Counted from the stretch's first letter, positions 1 through 8,763 are shown. The stretch: 64,000 bases of DNA from a bacterium (GCA_021825445.1 JAKAHA010000001.1:1-64000), one strand, 5' to 3'. Numbers and translations: made by a program. Notes: generated by a model not told the origin, from the letters alone.

Positions 1-304
1 CTTGGTCTTTCTTTCGGTCAATTCGCTCTAAACCAAGAGCCTTGACGACGAAATAAACGACAAAAGCAAGGATTAAAAAATCAATGCATGAGCTTACAAA
101 GTGACCCCAAAGGACTTTATTTTGACCAAGTTTAAAATACATTGTTTCCAAGCTTCTTGTTTTAGATAGGATAACTCCAAGTATTGGATTGACGATATCA
201 GTCACGAGTGACGCAACTAATTTAGTGACAGCTCCTCCGACGATAAAGGCAACTGAAAATCCGATAACTCCCCGTTCCCTGATAAAGTTAATAAAACCTT
301 TCAT
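1..304 (-). CDS. mscL: Large-conductance mechanosensitive channel MscL, C-terminus cut by window edge
   Basis: Pore-forming membrane channel that opens under membrane tension to release solutes on osmotic downshock. The 101 visible residues begin MKGFINFIRERGVIGF and show the first MscL transmembrane helix (residues 14-40, with SLVTDIVNPILG) and the second (about 72-92, IDFLILAFVVYFVV). The periplasmic loop is short. No stop is reached before base 1, so the cytoplasmic helix bundle is missing only because of the window edge. It lies 26 nt downstream of the serine-module genes and could be co-transcribed with them. Identification is from sequence pattern; confidence is high for the family. Confidence 0.85.
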   Translation of the reverse strand, partial: MKGFINFIRERGVIGFSVAFIVGGAVTKLVASLVTDIVNPILGVILSKTRSLETMYFKLGQNKVLWGHFVSSCIDFLILAFVVYFVVKALGLERIDRKKDQ

Positions 305-330
305 ATTTTGGCTGTGCTTAATATAAATAA

Positions 331-1164
331 TTACTCAAAATTCACAGTTGCTTCTTCGTAAAGTCTCGACCTTTTACTTAACAAAATTTTATCTTGCTCT
401 TCATTTTGAACTTTAAGAGATTTTTTATTATCAAAAAGGCTAAGTGGAAGATTAATATTAAGAACCCTACCTTTGACTAAGTGGCGAGTAATTCCAGTTG
501 GAAGTAAGACTCCCGACTTTGCACAACTAATAACCTGTTGAGGAGTAAAAGTTGGGAAAATAACAATCGTATTGTCGTTTGGATATTGTTTAAAAAAACT
601 TCGGACACTCCCATGATTTATTGTGTATGGGAGAGGTCCTCGAGATAAATCATTTTTGTAAAAAGAAACAAGATAATTTAATCTCTTAATTTTTTCTGAA
701 AAATTACCGCCGGTCGAAACGAAAAAAACTTCTTTTTTATTAGTCACAATTGTACAAAGTCGACCAAAATCTTCCTCTTTGATATATCGATGTCCAACTT
801 GACTCATACTTCCCTTACTAATTACCATTGTTCCATCTTTTTTTATAAATTCAAAAAATTTATTTTGATTGACATTAAAAATATGAAGCCAAGATGATAG
901 TTCGATTTCTTCTTGGTTATTATAATCAACAATTTGAGCGGTAATAGTATTGATTCCAAGCTTTTTGAAAGAACTGATTCGGTTCATACCATCAAGTTGG
1001 AGATATTTTTTATTACCAAGTGCGGCGACGATAATTGGATTGCTAAGATTTTTACTTTTTTTAAGAAAATTAACAAGTTCAATACTGTTTGAAGGATCAA
1101 GTTCTTCATGAACTAATATATCTTCAACTTTAATTACTTCCAAATTAAAACGGTCTGTTTTCAT
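331..1164 (-). CDS. SerK/SbnI-like free L-serine kinase, ParB-fold
   Basis: 277 aa with an N-terminal ParB/sulfiredoxin-like domain: an HEE motif at residues 19-21, PIIV near 43-46 and LDGMNR near 57-62, matching the HEE and DGxxR signature of the SerK/SbnI free serine kinases. Known members (Thermococcus SerK, staphylococcal SbnI) interconvert L-serine and O-phospho-L-serine using ADP or ATP. The C-terminal half has no motif I recognise. It is the third gene of a run: the aminotransferase, SerA and this gene are separated by only 2-3 nt. That context supports serine metabolism rather than plasmid partition. Whether it makes or consumes phosphoserine is not visible. A generic ParB-domain protein is the alternative. 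Confidence 0.68.
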   Translation of the reverse strand: MKTDRFNLEVIKVEDILVHEELDPSNSIELVNFLKKSKNLSNPIIVAALGNKKYLQLDGMNRISSFKKLGINTITAQIVDYNNQEEIELSSWLHIFNVNQNKFFEFIKKDGTMVISKGSMSQVGHRYIKEEDFGRLCTIVTNKKEVFFVSTGGNFSEKIKRLNYLVSFYKNDLSRGPLPYTINHGSVRSFFKQYPNDNTIVIFPTFTPQQVISCAKSGVLLPTGITRHLVKGRVLNINLPLSLFDNKKSLKVQNEEQDKILLSKRSRLYEEATVNFE

Positions 1165-1166
1165 AG

Positions 1167-2060
1167 TTAGACTTTGTTCACTAAAATTTTTATAACTTCG
1201 TCAATGACTGTTTTTGTTCCTTTTTTTAAAGCCTCACTGGTTGATGCAGCAATATGTGGGGTAAGAACGACGTTTGATAATTTCCTCCAGGGGGAGGTGG
1301 GCGGTAAAGGTTCTTGCCAGAAAACGTCAAGAGCCGCTCCGGAGATCTTTTTTTCTTGGAGTAATTTAAAAAGAGCTTTTTCTTCAACCACTCCACCCCG
1401 TGAGGTGTTAATAAAATAACTAGTTGGCTTCATTAAAGAAAGTAAATCTCTATTAACTAAATTTCTAGTGTTATTATTTAACGGCAAGTGTACGGTAATA
1501 ATATCGCAGTGTTTGAAAATATATTTAAGAGAATTAGTTTTTTCTGAACGACTAAAATAATCGACTTTAGCCCCAAAAGCAGTCAATATTTTTACCATTC
1601 TTTTTCCGATATGCCCATACCCAATGACTCCAATTTTTTTTCCTTCGATCTCCTCTCCTTTAAGATCTTTTTTGAGCCAAAGACCTTGGTTCATTGAAGA
1701 ATGTGCCATCGGTAGCTTGCGTAGCAAAGATAGTATTAGACCGATTGCAAGCTCTGTCACTGCCTCTGAATTTGATTCGGGTGAATTAACAATCGTTATT
1801 TTTCGTTTCTTGGATTCGACTATGTCGATGTTATCAAGACCACTACCGACACGAGCGATCACTTTTAAGTTATGACCGCGATTGATAACCTCTGATGTCA
1901 CTTTAGTTCGACTGCGAACAACTAAGCCATCATAATTTGAAATGTTTTTTACTAATTCCTCAGGAATTATTTCGGGTCGGTAATCAAAGGAGATTTTGGG
2001 ATTCTTAATCTGATCAAGGACACTTTTATCTACCTTGTCAGAAATTAGAATTTTAAACAT
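1167..2060 (-). CDS. serA: D-3-phosphoglycerate dehydrogenase, short form
   Basis: Member of the D-isomer-specific 2-hydroxyacid dehydrogenase family, predicted to oxidise 3-phosphoglycerate to 3-phosphohydroxypyruvate with NAD. It has an N-terminal substrate half with GLVVRSRTKV (the substrate Arg), the Rossmann motif GYGHIGKRM near residues 147-155, the catalytic Arg in NTSRGGVVEE, the acidic residue in ALDVFWQEPLP and the catalytic His in LTPHIAAST. At 297 aa it lacks the ACT regulatory domain of long SerA, so serine feedback control is not expected through this protein. It starts 3 nt after the aminotransferase and ends 2 nt before the SerK-like gene, which favours the SerA role over other hydroxyacid dehydrogenases. 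Confidence 0.82.
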   Translation of the reverse strand: MFKILISDKVDKSVLDQIKNPKISFDYRPEIIPEELVKNISNYDGLVVRSRTKVTSEVINRGHNLKVIARVGSGLDNIDIVESKKRKITIVNSPESNSEAVTELAIGLILSLLRKLPMAHSSMNQGLWLKKDLKGEEIEGKKIGVIGYGHIGKRMVKILTAFGAKVDYFSRSEKTNSLKYIFKHCDIITVHLPLNNNTRNLVNRDLLSLMKPTSYFINTSRGGVVEEKALFKLLQEKKISGAALDVFWQEPLPPTSPWRKLSNVVLTPHIAASTSEALKKGTKTVIDEVIKILVNKV

Positions 2061-2063
2061 ATG

Positions 2064-3146
2064 TTAAACTTCTTTTAATGATTTTTGAAATGCCGCTATA
2101 ACTTGATCAAGGTCTGACTTTGTTACATTTCCCATATGAGCAACTCTAACGATTTTTCCTTTAAGATCTCCCATTCCACCGGCAATTACCAAATCATATT
2201 TTTCTTTCAAAACATTTCTCCAAACTTTTTCATCAATCCCCTGAGGAGGATAGATGGAAGTGACAGTTGGAGAGGCATCGCGGTCTTCAACAACCAATTT
2301 TAAACCAAGCTTTCTTACTTCACTTCTAAAATAATCTCGCAGATCTAGATGTCTTTTAAAAACATTTTCTCTCCCCTCTTTTTTCATCAACTCCAAAGCG
2401 GACTGGAGGCTATACAGGACGGATACGGCCGGAGTTGCCGGGGTCTGATTTTTTTGAGCAAATTTTTCGTATTTGGTCAGGTCAAAATAATATCTTGGCA
2501 TGGAAGATACCTGGTGTCTTTCCCAAGCGTATGGCGAAACGGCGACCATTGTCATTCCGGGAGTTGCCATCCAAGCTTTCTGGGAAGCTGAAATTAACAC
2601 ATCAACTCCGAGTTTGTCCATTGGTAGGTCGACTCCTCCGAGAGCGCTGACCGAATCAACAAGTAACAATGGTTTTGAAGGATGGGCTTTAACGAGAGGC
2701 GCAATCTCAGAAATATTATTCAAAACTCCGGTTCCTGTTTCATTGTGTGTGACAAAAACTCCAGCGATATTTTTCATTTCCGAGAGGGTTTTTTTAACAA
2801 TCTCACTCCTAACTCCGGTGCCCTCATCAAATTTAACCTGGATGACATTTAACTTAAAACTTCTCCCAATCTCGCTCCAGCGATTTCCAAATTCTCCGCA
2901 GGTAAAAAAAACAACTGTATCGCCCGGTGAGAAAAAATTAACAACTGCTGTCTCAAGCCCTGCCGTACCTGAGGCAGTCAGCAAATAGATAGGATTTTTT
3001 GTTTGATAAAAATATTTAAGGTTTTCAACTACTTCTTGGTGGACTTTTTCATAACTTTTACCTCGGTGGCTTATCATTTGTTGAGAGAGAGAAGATAATA
3101 CCTGGGGCAGGAGCGGTGTTGGTCCTGGGATCCTAAGATTCGCCAT
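2064..3146 (-). CDS. Class V aminotransferase (phosphoserine / serine-glyoxylate type)
   Basis: PLP-dependent aminotransferase of 360 aa in the alanine/serine-glyoxylate aminotransferase branch. I place the start at the ATG at 3146, because family members begin just before the motif IPGPTPL; the open frame extends 6 codons upstream to 3164. The fold shows LTASGTAGLE, the PLP-phosphate region, SVSALGGVDLPMD (PLP-binding Asp region) and the catalytic lysine in ISASQKAWMATPG. In archaea and other bacteria this branch supplies phosphoserine aminotransferase activity. As first gene of the serA-serK run, the likely job here is 3-phosphohydroxypyruvate plus glutamate to phosphoserine. The exact amino donor and acceptor cannot be read from sequence. 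Confidence 0.78.
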   Translation of the reverse strand: MANLRIPGPTPLLPQVLSSLSQQMISHRGKSYEKVHQEVVENLKYFYQTKNPIYLLTASGTAGLETAVVNFFSPGDTVVFFTCGEFGNRWSEIGRSFKLNVIQVKFDEGTGVRSEIVKKTLSEMKNIAGVFVTHNETGTGVLNNISEIAPLVKAHPSKPLLLVDSVSALGGVDLPMDKLGVDVLISASQKAWMATPGMTMVAVSPYAWERHQVSSMPRYYFDLTKYEKFAQKNQTPATPAVSVLYSLQSALELMKKEGRENVFKRHLDLRDYFRSEVRKLGLKLVVEDRDASPTVTSIYPPQGIDEKVWRNVLKEKYDLVIAGGMGDLKGKIVRVAHMGNVTKSDLDQVIAAFQKSLKEV

Positions 3147-3186
3147 AGTGAAGAAATAATACATAATATAGATTAAAATATCAATA

Positions 3187-4374
3187 ATGATTAATAAAAT
3201 ATTATTTACTTTATTTTTATTACTTCTTCCAACTCAACTAGGAAAACACTTTTTTTTTGATTTTTCACATTTGTCTGGTGTACGAGTTGATTATCTTGCT
3301 CCAGCAATTTATCTAACCGACATAATCATTTTTTTAATGACAATTGTCAATCATAAACTTATTTTTAAATTTTTTTCTAATAAAAAAATATTATTAGGTC
3401 TCGCCTTTTTATTGATAAATATTTTGGTTTCCAAATTGCCAATTATTTCCGCATATTGGTTTATAAAAATTATCGAATTATTAATAATTTTTTCTTTGGC
3501 AAAAAAAATTATGGTAACTTTAAAAGAAAAAAATATTTTATCGATTTTGTTAGTATCTGGATTATTTGAATTATTTTTGTCTTTAATTCAATTAATAATT
3601 AAGCATTCAATTCAAGGAGTTTTTTATTATTTTGGTGAGAGATTATTATCTCTTTCAACTCCTGGCGTTGCTAAAGCGTCAATTTCTGGAGTAGAATTTT
3701 TACGACCTTATGGAACATTTTCCCACCCCAATTCTTTGGGAGGATTTTTCCTCCTTCTATACTTTTTTGTTTTAACTTATAAAAAATTTAATCGATATTT
3801 ATTTTTAAAATCCATATTCTTATTTATTTCAAGTATTTTAGTTTTTATTTCATTTTCTAAAATAACAATTATTAGTTTTCTAATACTTAATACTTACTAC
3901 TTACTACTTAATACTAAACTTAACTGTCGTCTCTGCAAGATTTCACGGGTTTTGGTAACGTTTATAGTTTCGCTTATTTTTCTGACAGCAACAACCGACC
4001 CACTAACCATTAATAAAAGAGTTGAATTAATGAAAAATGCAATGTCTATAATTTATAAAAATCCGATTTTTGGAGTTGGTTTGGGAAATTATTTGGTAGA
4101 ACAAGTAAATTATTCCTCAAAATATTATTTATTTTTTAATCAGCCAGTTCATAATATATTTTTGTTATTTATTGCTGAGACGGGTTTAGTCGTTGGTGGA
4201 CTTATTATGTATCAATTAATCAATAGATTGATACAGGCTCGTCTAAAAAAAGAACAATGGATATTGATTTTTGTAGTTATTTTTACAGGATTTTTTGATC
4301 ACTATTGGTTGACACTTCAACAAAACTTTTTACTGGTAGGACTAGTTATGGGAGCGTCTCTATTTCGTGAGTGA
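3187..4374 (+). CDS. O-antigen ligase / Wzy-type polymerase family membrane protein
   Basis: 395-aa multispanning membrane protein with about ten hydrophobic segments. It carries the O-antigen ligase signature RPYGTFSHPNSLGGFFLLL around residues 177-195 and, further on, NPIFGVGLGNYL followed by PVHNIFLLFIAETGLVVGG, the periplasmic-loop His region of the WaaL/Wzy family. Such proteins ligate or polymerise lipid-linked glycans at the cell surface. It is transcribed divergently from the serine module and overlaps the convergent DUF5667 gene by 29 nt. The acceptor (S-layer glycan, teichoic-like polymer or other) is unknown. GC is low even for this window. Confidence 0.75.
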   Translation: MINKILFTLFLLLLPTQLGKHFFFDFSHLSGVRVDYLAPAIYLTDIIIFLMTIVNHKLIFKFFSNKKILLGLAFLLINILVSKLPIISAYWFIKIIELLIIFSLAKKIMVTLKEKNILSILLVSGLFELFLSLIQLIIKHSIQGVFYYFGERLLSLSTPGVAKASISGVEFLRPYGTFSHPNSLGGFFLLLYFFVLTYKKFNRYLFLKSIFLFISSILVFISFSKITIISFLILNTYYLLLNTKLNCRLCKISRVLVTFIVSLIFLTATTDPLTINKRVELMKNAMSIIYKNPIFGVGLGNYLVEQVNYSSKYYLFFNQPVHNIFLLFIAETGLVVGGLIMYQLINRLIQARLKKEQWILIFVVIFTGFFDHYWLTLQQNFLLVGLVMGASLFRE

Positions 4375-4894
4375 TTTGAAGATTAATATTTGACAGTTGA
4401 GTTAGTGATTCATCCAGTCCTTGAGGTAGGGTTTTTATCAGTTCTTCAATTAATTCTTTATGTTTGGCATTACTTAATTTTAGAGTTTCTTTGAAACTAG
4501 AAGGAGCTTGTACTCCTTGTTTTTTAGCTGATCTTAATAGTTCGGGGATCTTCAAAAAATATTTTTCTCCTTTTATAAAAGTGTCGATTGATAATTGATT
4601 TTTTCCTTTTGTGGCAAGAACAAGAGACATGGAAACTCTTTTGTCAGAATATAAAAGATATAGCTCGGCTTTTTTTAAATTATCTCTTGTTAAAAAATCA
4701 GTAATTCTATCTCGAACGATCTTAGTGAAATAAAGAGGGTTGTCTGGCAGTAGTCCAGGGTAAGGTAAATTATAGATGACTTTTTCTTGAGGAGTCTTAG
4801 TCAAAGTATCTGAGGCACCCAAGACAAAATAAGTGGCGAAAGGAACCAATATCGTAAAAGAAATTAGCAAGATATAACGCCCAAAATTCTTCAT
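4346..4894 (-). CDS. DUF5667 family exported protein
   Basis: 182 aa with one N-terminal hydrophobic helix (ILLISFTILVPFATYFVLG) that would act as signal anchor, followed by YPGLLPDNPLYFTKIVRDRI, the hallmark PGLLPDSP-Y-LK motif of DUF5667, and a helical domain. The family is common in Patescibacteria and Gram-positive groups; its function is not known, and extracytoplasmic localisation is inferred. Its 3' end overlaps the convergent ligase gene by 29 nt. A TATAAT hexamer lies 11 nt upstream of the ATG. Confidence 0.72.
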   Translation of the reverse strand: MKNFGRYILLISFTILVPFATYFVLGASDTLTKTPQEKVIYNLPYPGLLPDNPLYFTKIVRDRITDFLTRDNLKKAELYLLYSDKRVSMSLVLATKGKNQLSIDTFIKGEKYFLKIPELLRSAKKQGVQAPSSFKETLKLSNAKHKELIEELIKTLPQGLDESLTQLSNINLQITHEIETLP

Positions 4895-4940
4895 AATTAA
4901 TAGAAATTATACCAGAACTTGGGCGTTAAAAACAATACAA

Positions 4941-5213
4941 TCACTTAACTAATCTTTTCAAACTTTTTCCAGCTGTAAAACCTGGTGTTTTTGTGGCTGG
5001 GATTTGAATTTCAGCTCCAGTTTGAGGATTTCTCCCTTTTCTGGCTGCTCGACGTCGGACCATAAAAGTACCAAATCCTGTGACAACTATTTTTTCACCT
5101 CTCTTCATTGCATCAGACATGGTGGAAAAAACTGTGTTGACAGAATCCTTAGCGGCTTTTGCGGTTAATCCTGCTTTTTTGGCTACTTGGGCGACTAAAT
5201 CTGCTTTTGTCAT
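4941..5213 (-). CDS. hup: HU-family nucleoid DNA-binding protein
   Basis: 90-aa histone-like protein that bends and compacts DNA as a dimer. It shows the full HU fold: MTKADLVAQVAKKAG at the N-terminus, the GFGTFMVRRRAARKGRNPQTG arm region (residues 46-66, split by the DNA-intercalating Pro at NPQTG) and the closing PGFTAGKSLKRLVK. Unlike many neighbours it has an AAGGTG Shine-Dalgarno at 5221-5226, 7 nt before the ATG, and a promoter about 60 nt upstream, so this is a leadered mRNA. It stands alone between the DUF5667 gene and rny. Confidence 0.93.
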   Translation of the reverse strand: MTKADLVAQVAKKAGLTAKAAKDSVNTVFSTMSDAMKRGEKIVVTGFGTFMVRRRAARKGRNPQTGAEIQIPATKTPGFTAGKSLKRLVK

Positions 5214-5271
5214 TTAATATCACCTTCTTTCATTTTGACTAAACTGATAATTGAGAACGAATTACAGTAAT

Positions 5272-5300
5272 AGATTAGTCGCTTTTGAGCGTCCTGTCAA
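5272..5300 (-). promoter_or_regulatory. Sigma-70-type promoter of the HU gene
   Basis: On the minus strand TTGACA (5295-5300) is followed after exactly 17 nt by TAATCT (5272-5277). The predicted start near 5265 gives a leader of about 50 nt carrying the Shine-Dalgarno of the HU gene. This is the contrasting leadered case to the many leaderless promoters of the window. Confidence 0.65.
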
Positions 5301-5367
5301 TCTATATTAAGAATATCTTATTATAACAATCTATATCAAATGCAGAGCGATGTGACGGGGTGAATTG

Positions 5368-5476
5368 AAGAGAAAATCAAATATTAAAAATCAAAGATCA
5401 AAACCAAGAGCAAAGTTAAAAAATATGTTTTTAATATTTAAACTTGTCTTTGATATTTGATCTTTGCGCTTTGATC
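5368..5476. repeat. AT-rich imperfect inverted repeat, GATCAAA-rich
   Basis: Downstream of the rny stop, a left arm rich in ATCAAAGATCAAAACC pairs imperfectly with a right arm rich in TTTGATATTTGATCTTTG, around a loop near 5420-5435. Similar GATCAAA-rich segments occur at about 6936-7015 and 25983-26066, and a short copy sits inside gltX. It could end rny transcription as a long weak hairpin, but there is no GC-rich stem. The rest of the 5214-5476 gap holds the HU promoter and nothing else I recognise. Confidence 0.5.
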
Positions 5477-6901
5477 TTATATCTTGGTTGTTGCCTCCGC
5501 CCTTGTTTCTCGGATAACAGTGACTTTAATTTGTCCAGGGAAGACTTCAAATTTTTGTTCTAGTTCTTCCTTTATTTTTTCAGCAGTAATTAGAGCTTCA
5601 TCATCGGTTACCTCATCAGGTCTGACAATGACTCTGAGTTCGCGACCAGCTTGTAGGGCATAAGCTTCACGAACTCCCTTTTTGGTTTTGGCGATATCTT
5701 CGATAGTTTTAATGCGTTTTAGATATTCACCAAAATCTTCGTGTCGAGCTCCAGGGCGACCACCAGAGACCGCGTCGGCAATATAGACGACGACCGCCTC
5801 AAGACTCGTGAAAGGAACATCTTCATGGTGAGAGGCAACGCAGTCAATAACTTTTTGTGGAAAACGATTTTTTTTCAAAATTTCAACTCCAAGATCGATA
5901 TGAGACCCTTCTTTTTCAGTGATAACTTTACCAATATCATGGAAAAGACAACCGAGCTTGACTAAATTAACATCAAGTTTTAGTTCATGAGCTAAGGCGA
6001 CTCCAATTCTAGTTTCCTCAAGTGTGTGAGCAATCATGTTTTGACCGTAGGAAAAGCGATATTTAAATCGACCCAAAAGTTGAGTCAATTCGGCTGGAAT
6101 ATTAAAAACACCAACACTATGAGCAAGCTCTTCACCGGCTTTAAAGATGATTTTGTCGACTTCTTCACGAGCTTTTTTAACAATTTCCTCAATTCGTTCT
6201 GGCTGGATTCTTCCATCCTTAATCAATCGTTCAAGAGAAATTCGGGCAACTTCACGGCGAATTGCGTCAAATGATGAAAGTTTAATGACTCTTTCTTCCT
6301 CCAAATCAACATCAACTCCAGTTGCAATTTCAAAAGCACGAATATTTCTTCCTTCTTTACCAATGATTCTTCCCTTCCACTCTTCACTTGGAAGGTTGAT
6401 AACTGATAAAGTATATTCTGAGACATAATCAATTGCTCCGTAGCGGATAGCGTCAACTAAAATCTGTTTGGCTTTATCATCGGCGGTTAATTTAACTTCT
6501 TCTTCAGCACTTTTGATTTTTTTAGCGACTGTTTCTTTAAGTTTGTCTTCCCATCCTGCAAGTAATAAATCTTTTGCTTGATCCTTAGTTAAAGCAGAAA
6601 TTTTTTCAAGCTTTTGAAGAAGTTGTTCTTTATTTTTTTCTAATTCTTTTTTAATTGATTCAACATTATTTTTTATATCCTGCACTGATTGTTTTTCTCG
6701 ACTTACAGCATTGTCTTTTTCTTCTATTTGTTCTTCGCGATGAGCCAATCTTTTTTCAACTTCAAGAGCATCAGCTGCAATTTTCCTTGCTTCTTCTTGA
6801 GCTTTGAAGGTGATGGATTGTGCCTCTTGTTTTGCCTTGGCTAACAGTTCGTCCCTTTCTTTCTTGAGAGAAGTAAATTTCTTAAAAAATTTGACTAACA
6901 T
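5477..6901 (-). CDS. rny: Ribonuclease Y, without the usual membrane anchor
   Basis: Endoribonuclease that initiates mRNA decay. 474 aa: a long N-terminal coiled coil (about 10-140), a KH domain with GRIIGKEGRNIRAFE (GxxG loop, near 180-194) and an HD domain with the metal-binding CLFHDIGK (near 318-325) and ASHHEDVP. Family members are usually about 510-520 aa and start with a transmembrane helix; this one starts MLVKFFKKFTSLKKERDEL with no hydrophobic span. The frame stays open upstream but has no ATG and no hydrophobic stretch, so the anchor seems truly absent. The KH domain also lacks the IDDTPE segment typical of the family. Confidence 0.88.
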   Translation of the reverse strand: MLVKFFKKFTSLKKERDELLAKAKQEAQSITFKAQEEARKIAADALEVEKRLAHREEQIEEKDNAVSREKQSVQDIKNNVESIKKELEKNKEQLLQKLEKISALTKDQAKDLLLAGWEDKLKETVAKKIKSAEEEVKLTADDKAKQILVDAIRYGAIDYVSEYTLSVINLPSEEWKGRIIGKEGRNIRAFEIATGVDVDLEEERVIKLSSFDAIRREVARISLERLIKDGRIQPERIEEIVKKAREEVDKIIFKAGEELAHSVGVFNIPAELTQLLGRFKYRFSYGQNMIAHTLEETRIGVALAHELKLDVNLVKLGCLFHDIGKVITEKEGSHIDLGVEILKKNRFPQKVIDCVASHHEDVPFTSLEAVVVYIADAVSGGRPGARHEDFGEYLKRIKTIEDIAKTKKGVREAYALQAGRELRVIVRPDEVTDDEALITAEKIKEELEQKFEVFPGQIKVTVIRETRAEATTKI

Positions 6902-6935
6902 AATAATAAAATGGAGCCTGGGGTCGAAGAAATAT

Positions 6936-7015
6936 CAAAGATTAAAGATCAAAAATCAAAATCACAAACTATATACCAACGATTGAATATAAGAATTTGC
7001 GATTTGATCTACCAT
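6936..7015. repeat. AT-rich GATCAAA-type repeat in the rny upstream gap
   Basis: The 6902-7198 gap is AT-rich. Its first third has repeats of the AAAGATTAAAGATCAAA type, with a weak inverted partner near 6990-7015 (GCGATTTGATCTACC). It is the same family as 5368-5476. I see no gene, RNA or clear rny promoter in the remainder. Confidence 0.4.
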
Positions 7016-7198
7016 TTTGAAAATTAATAATTAATATTTAACTTTTATAACACCCAAGCAATTTCTAATTAACGATATTTTACTCCTTTTTCTTGAAAAC
7101 TACAAATTCAATTTATTTAGCCAAAAATTCTTTCGGTGTAAGGGCATTTATAATGTACATCGGCTCAATATATTTATCAAGCGGATATCTATTTGTTA

Positions 7199-7204
7199 TA
7201 TAAT
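7199..7204 (+). promoter_or_regulatory. -10 hexamer implying a leaderless start at 7211
   Basis: TATAAT lies 6 nt before the ATG at 7211. No convincing -35 is visible. The upstream in-frame TTG at 7193 overlaps this hexamer, which argues for ATG 7211 as the real start. Confidence 0.45.
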
Positions 7205-7210
7205 CAAGTT

Positions 7211-8269
7211 ATGTTGTTAAATAAATTCTATAAAATTATTGGTTTAGTTTTGAGCTTAATCATAATTATTGAATCTGGAGTAATAATAGCTATTATTAAA
7301 CAAAAACAACAATCAGAAAAAATAAATAAAAATATTGTTCAGTTATCAGCAACTCAATCTCGATATGTTAACGATCCAATAAGTAATCCAAACGATACTA
7401 CTGAATCAGACACGCAATTAATATTAAAGAGTAAATATTTAAAAGACTTTGATCGTTCGACAAAAATATCAATTGATTTCCGGGGAATGAAATGGTCAGG
7501 CGGACAAGAAACAAGAGAGAGAATTTACTATGTTTCTTGGGATCCTCGAGGCCCAGGAAGCTTGGGAAAATATCAATTTATAGTTAACTCAGAGAAGAAA
7601 ACGGTTGAACCATATTTTTGGTTTTTGAGTCAGAAAGATGATGTTTTAAACAGTCAAAAAACAAATTTATTTACTATTCCAAATACAAAAACAACAATAA
7701 ATCTTCCACAATATCTCACCATAACTTATAAAAAAAATTACTCAGAAATCAACGCCATAAACGACGTTCCCACAATTTTAGGTGAAGTACTAAATATTAA
7801 TAGTCCAGACATATCAAAAGAATCATATTGGTGTACTATTTCTACACTAGTCAAAAAAGATAATGACTATTGTCCATTATTAAGCAAGGCATTAGGTGGC
7901 GATGACAATTTGGAGAAAATAGCCAAAAAACAAATAGACGTTCTTGTTTCTTCAATCGAGTTTAATGGAACACCTTATGAATGGGCTCTTGATCATGCGA
8001 TTTATCAAGGTTCGACTTTAAGAGAACTTGAAAGGAGCGGATATAAAAGCGGACAAACAATTAAGCTTAATGAAAATGAATTTTATGCAATAGGTTTAGG
8101 ATGTTGTGGTGATACGAGCTATGATTATATTATTCAAAGTAAAAATCTTGAAGGAAAACCTATCTTAATATTTTTTCATGTAAATGGTTTTGAAAAAAGA
8201 GAAAAAAATAACGGCAATGATCGTCATTATCCATTATTAGAATCAATTCTTCGTACTTTTAGACAGTAA
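7211..8269 (+). CDS. Hypothetical membrane-anchored extracytoplasmic protein
   Basis: 352 aa from ATG 7211; the frame could begin at TTG 7193, but that codon sits in the -10 box. One N-terminal transmembrane helix (LIIIIESGVIIAII) is followed by a polar region with no family I can name. Several tryptophans and a Cys pair (GLGCCGDTSYDY, near 292-303) mark the folded part. Topology suggests an outside-facing domain anchored by its N-terminus. It is flanked by rny (divergent) and recX (convergent) and appears to be a single-gene transcript. Function unknown. Confidence 0.6.
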   Translation: MLLNKFYKIIGLVLSLIIIIESGVIIAIIKQKQQSEKINKNIVQLSATQSRYVNDPISNPNDTTESDTQLILKSKYLKDFDRSTKISIDFRGMKWSGGQETRERIYYVSWDPRGPGSLGKYQFIVNSEKKTVEPYFWFLSQKDDVLNSQKTNLFTIPNTKTTINLPQYLTITYKKNYSEINAINDVPTILGEVLNINSPDISKESYWCTISTLVKKDNDYCPLLSKALGGDDNLEKIAKKQIDVLVSSIEFNGTPYEWALDHAIYQGSTLRELERSGYKSGQTIKLNENEFYAIGLGCCGDTSYDYIIQSKNLEGKPILIFFHVNGFEKREKNNGNDRHYPLLESILRTFRQ

Positions 8270-8286
8270 TTTTCGTCAATAATAAT

Positions 8287-8763
8287 TTATTTGTTATTTT
8301 CTAATTTTTCAATAGTTTTTTTACAAATATCAAAACTAAATCCTCTACTTCGAAGGCAAGATGTGGCTTTTTCGAAACGTTTTTGTTTTGGAAGAGTTTT
8401 TATTATTTCCCAGCGACGACCCAAGGCTTTTTCTGCAAGCTCTTCTTCGTTGATCTGATTGTTAGAAAAATATTCTTCAACCAATTCGCGATCAACGCCA
8501 AATCGATAAAGCTCTTGTTTGATTGCGTAGGTCCCTTTGACCTTAGTCCCAGTTCGTGACCTGACTAAATAGTCAATAAACACCTTGTCATCTAGAAATT
8601 TTAATTCAATTAAATGATCTATTACCTTATCAACCGCAACGTGTGACCAGTGAGTTGTTCTGACTTTTTTATAGAGATGTTCACGGGTTTCTTTTATTGT
8701 TCGCGGACGGAACTTTAAATAAAAGAAAGCGATGTTGAGTAGAGGAAGTAGGTCGTCTTCCAT
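8287..8763 (-). CDS. recX: RecX regulatory protein
   Basis: 158-aa all-helical modulator that binds the RecA filament and limits its activity. It has the tandem three-helix RecX repeats: ALxYLxxRPRT-like text at residues 11-25 (FFYLKFRPRTIKETREHL), then LIELKFLDDKVFIDYLVRSR and the C-terminal RGFSFDICKKTIEKL. Its length is typical. It lies 176 nt downstream of recA on the same strand, the usual pairing, although a mobile hairpin repeat (8829-8895) lies between them and may separate the transcripts. Confidence 0.85.
   Translation of the reverse strand: MEDDLLPLLNIAFFYLKFRPRTIKETREHLYKKVRTTHWSHVAVDKVIDHLIELKFLDDKVFIDYLVRSRTGTKVKGTYAIKQELYRFGVDRELVEEYFSNNQINEEELAEKALGRRWEIIKTLPKQKRFEKATSCLRSRGFSFDICKKTIEKLENNK

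Noticed and set aside
7193..7210. TTG start for the protein at 7211
   Set aside because: The codon overlaps the -10 hexamer; ATG 7211 gives a consistent start and a normal signal-anchor.
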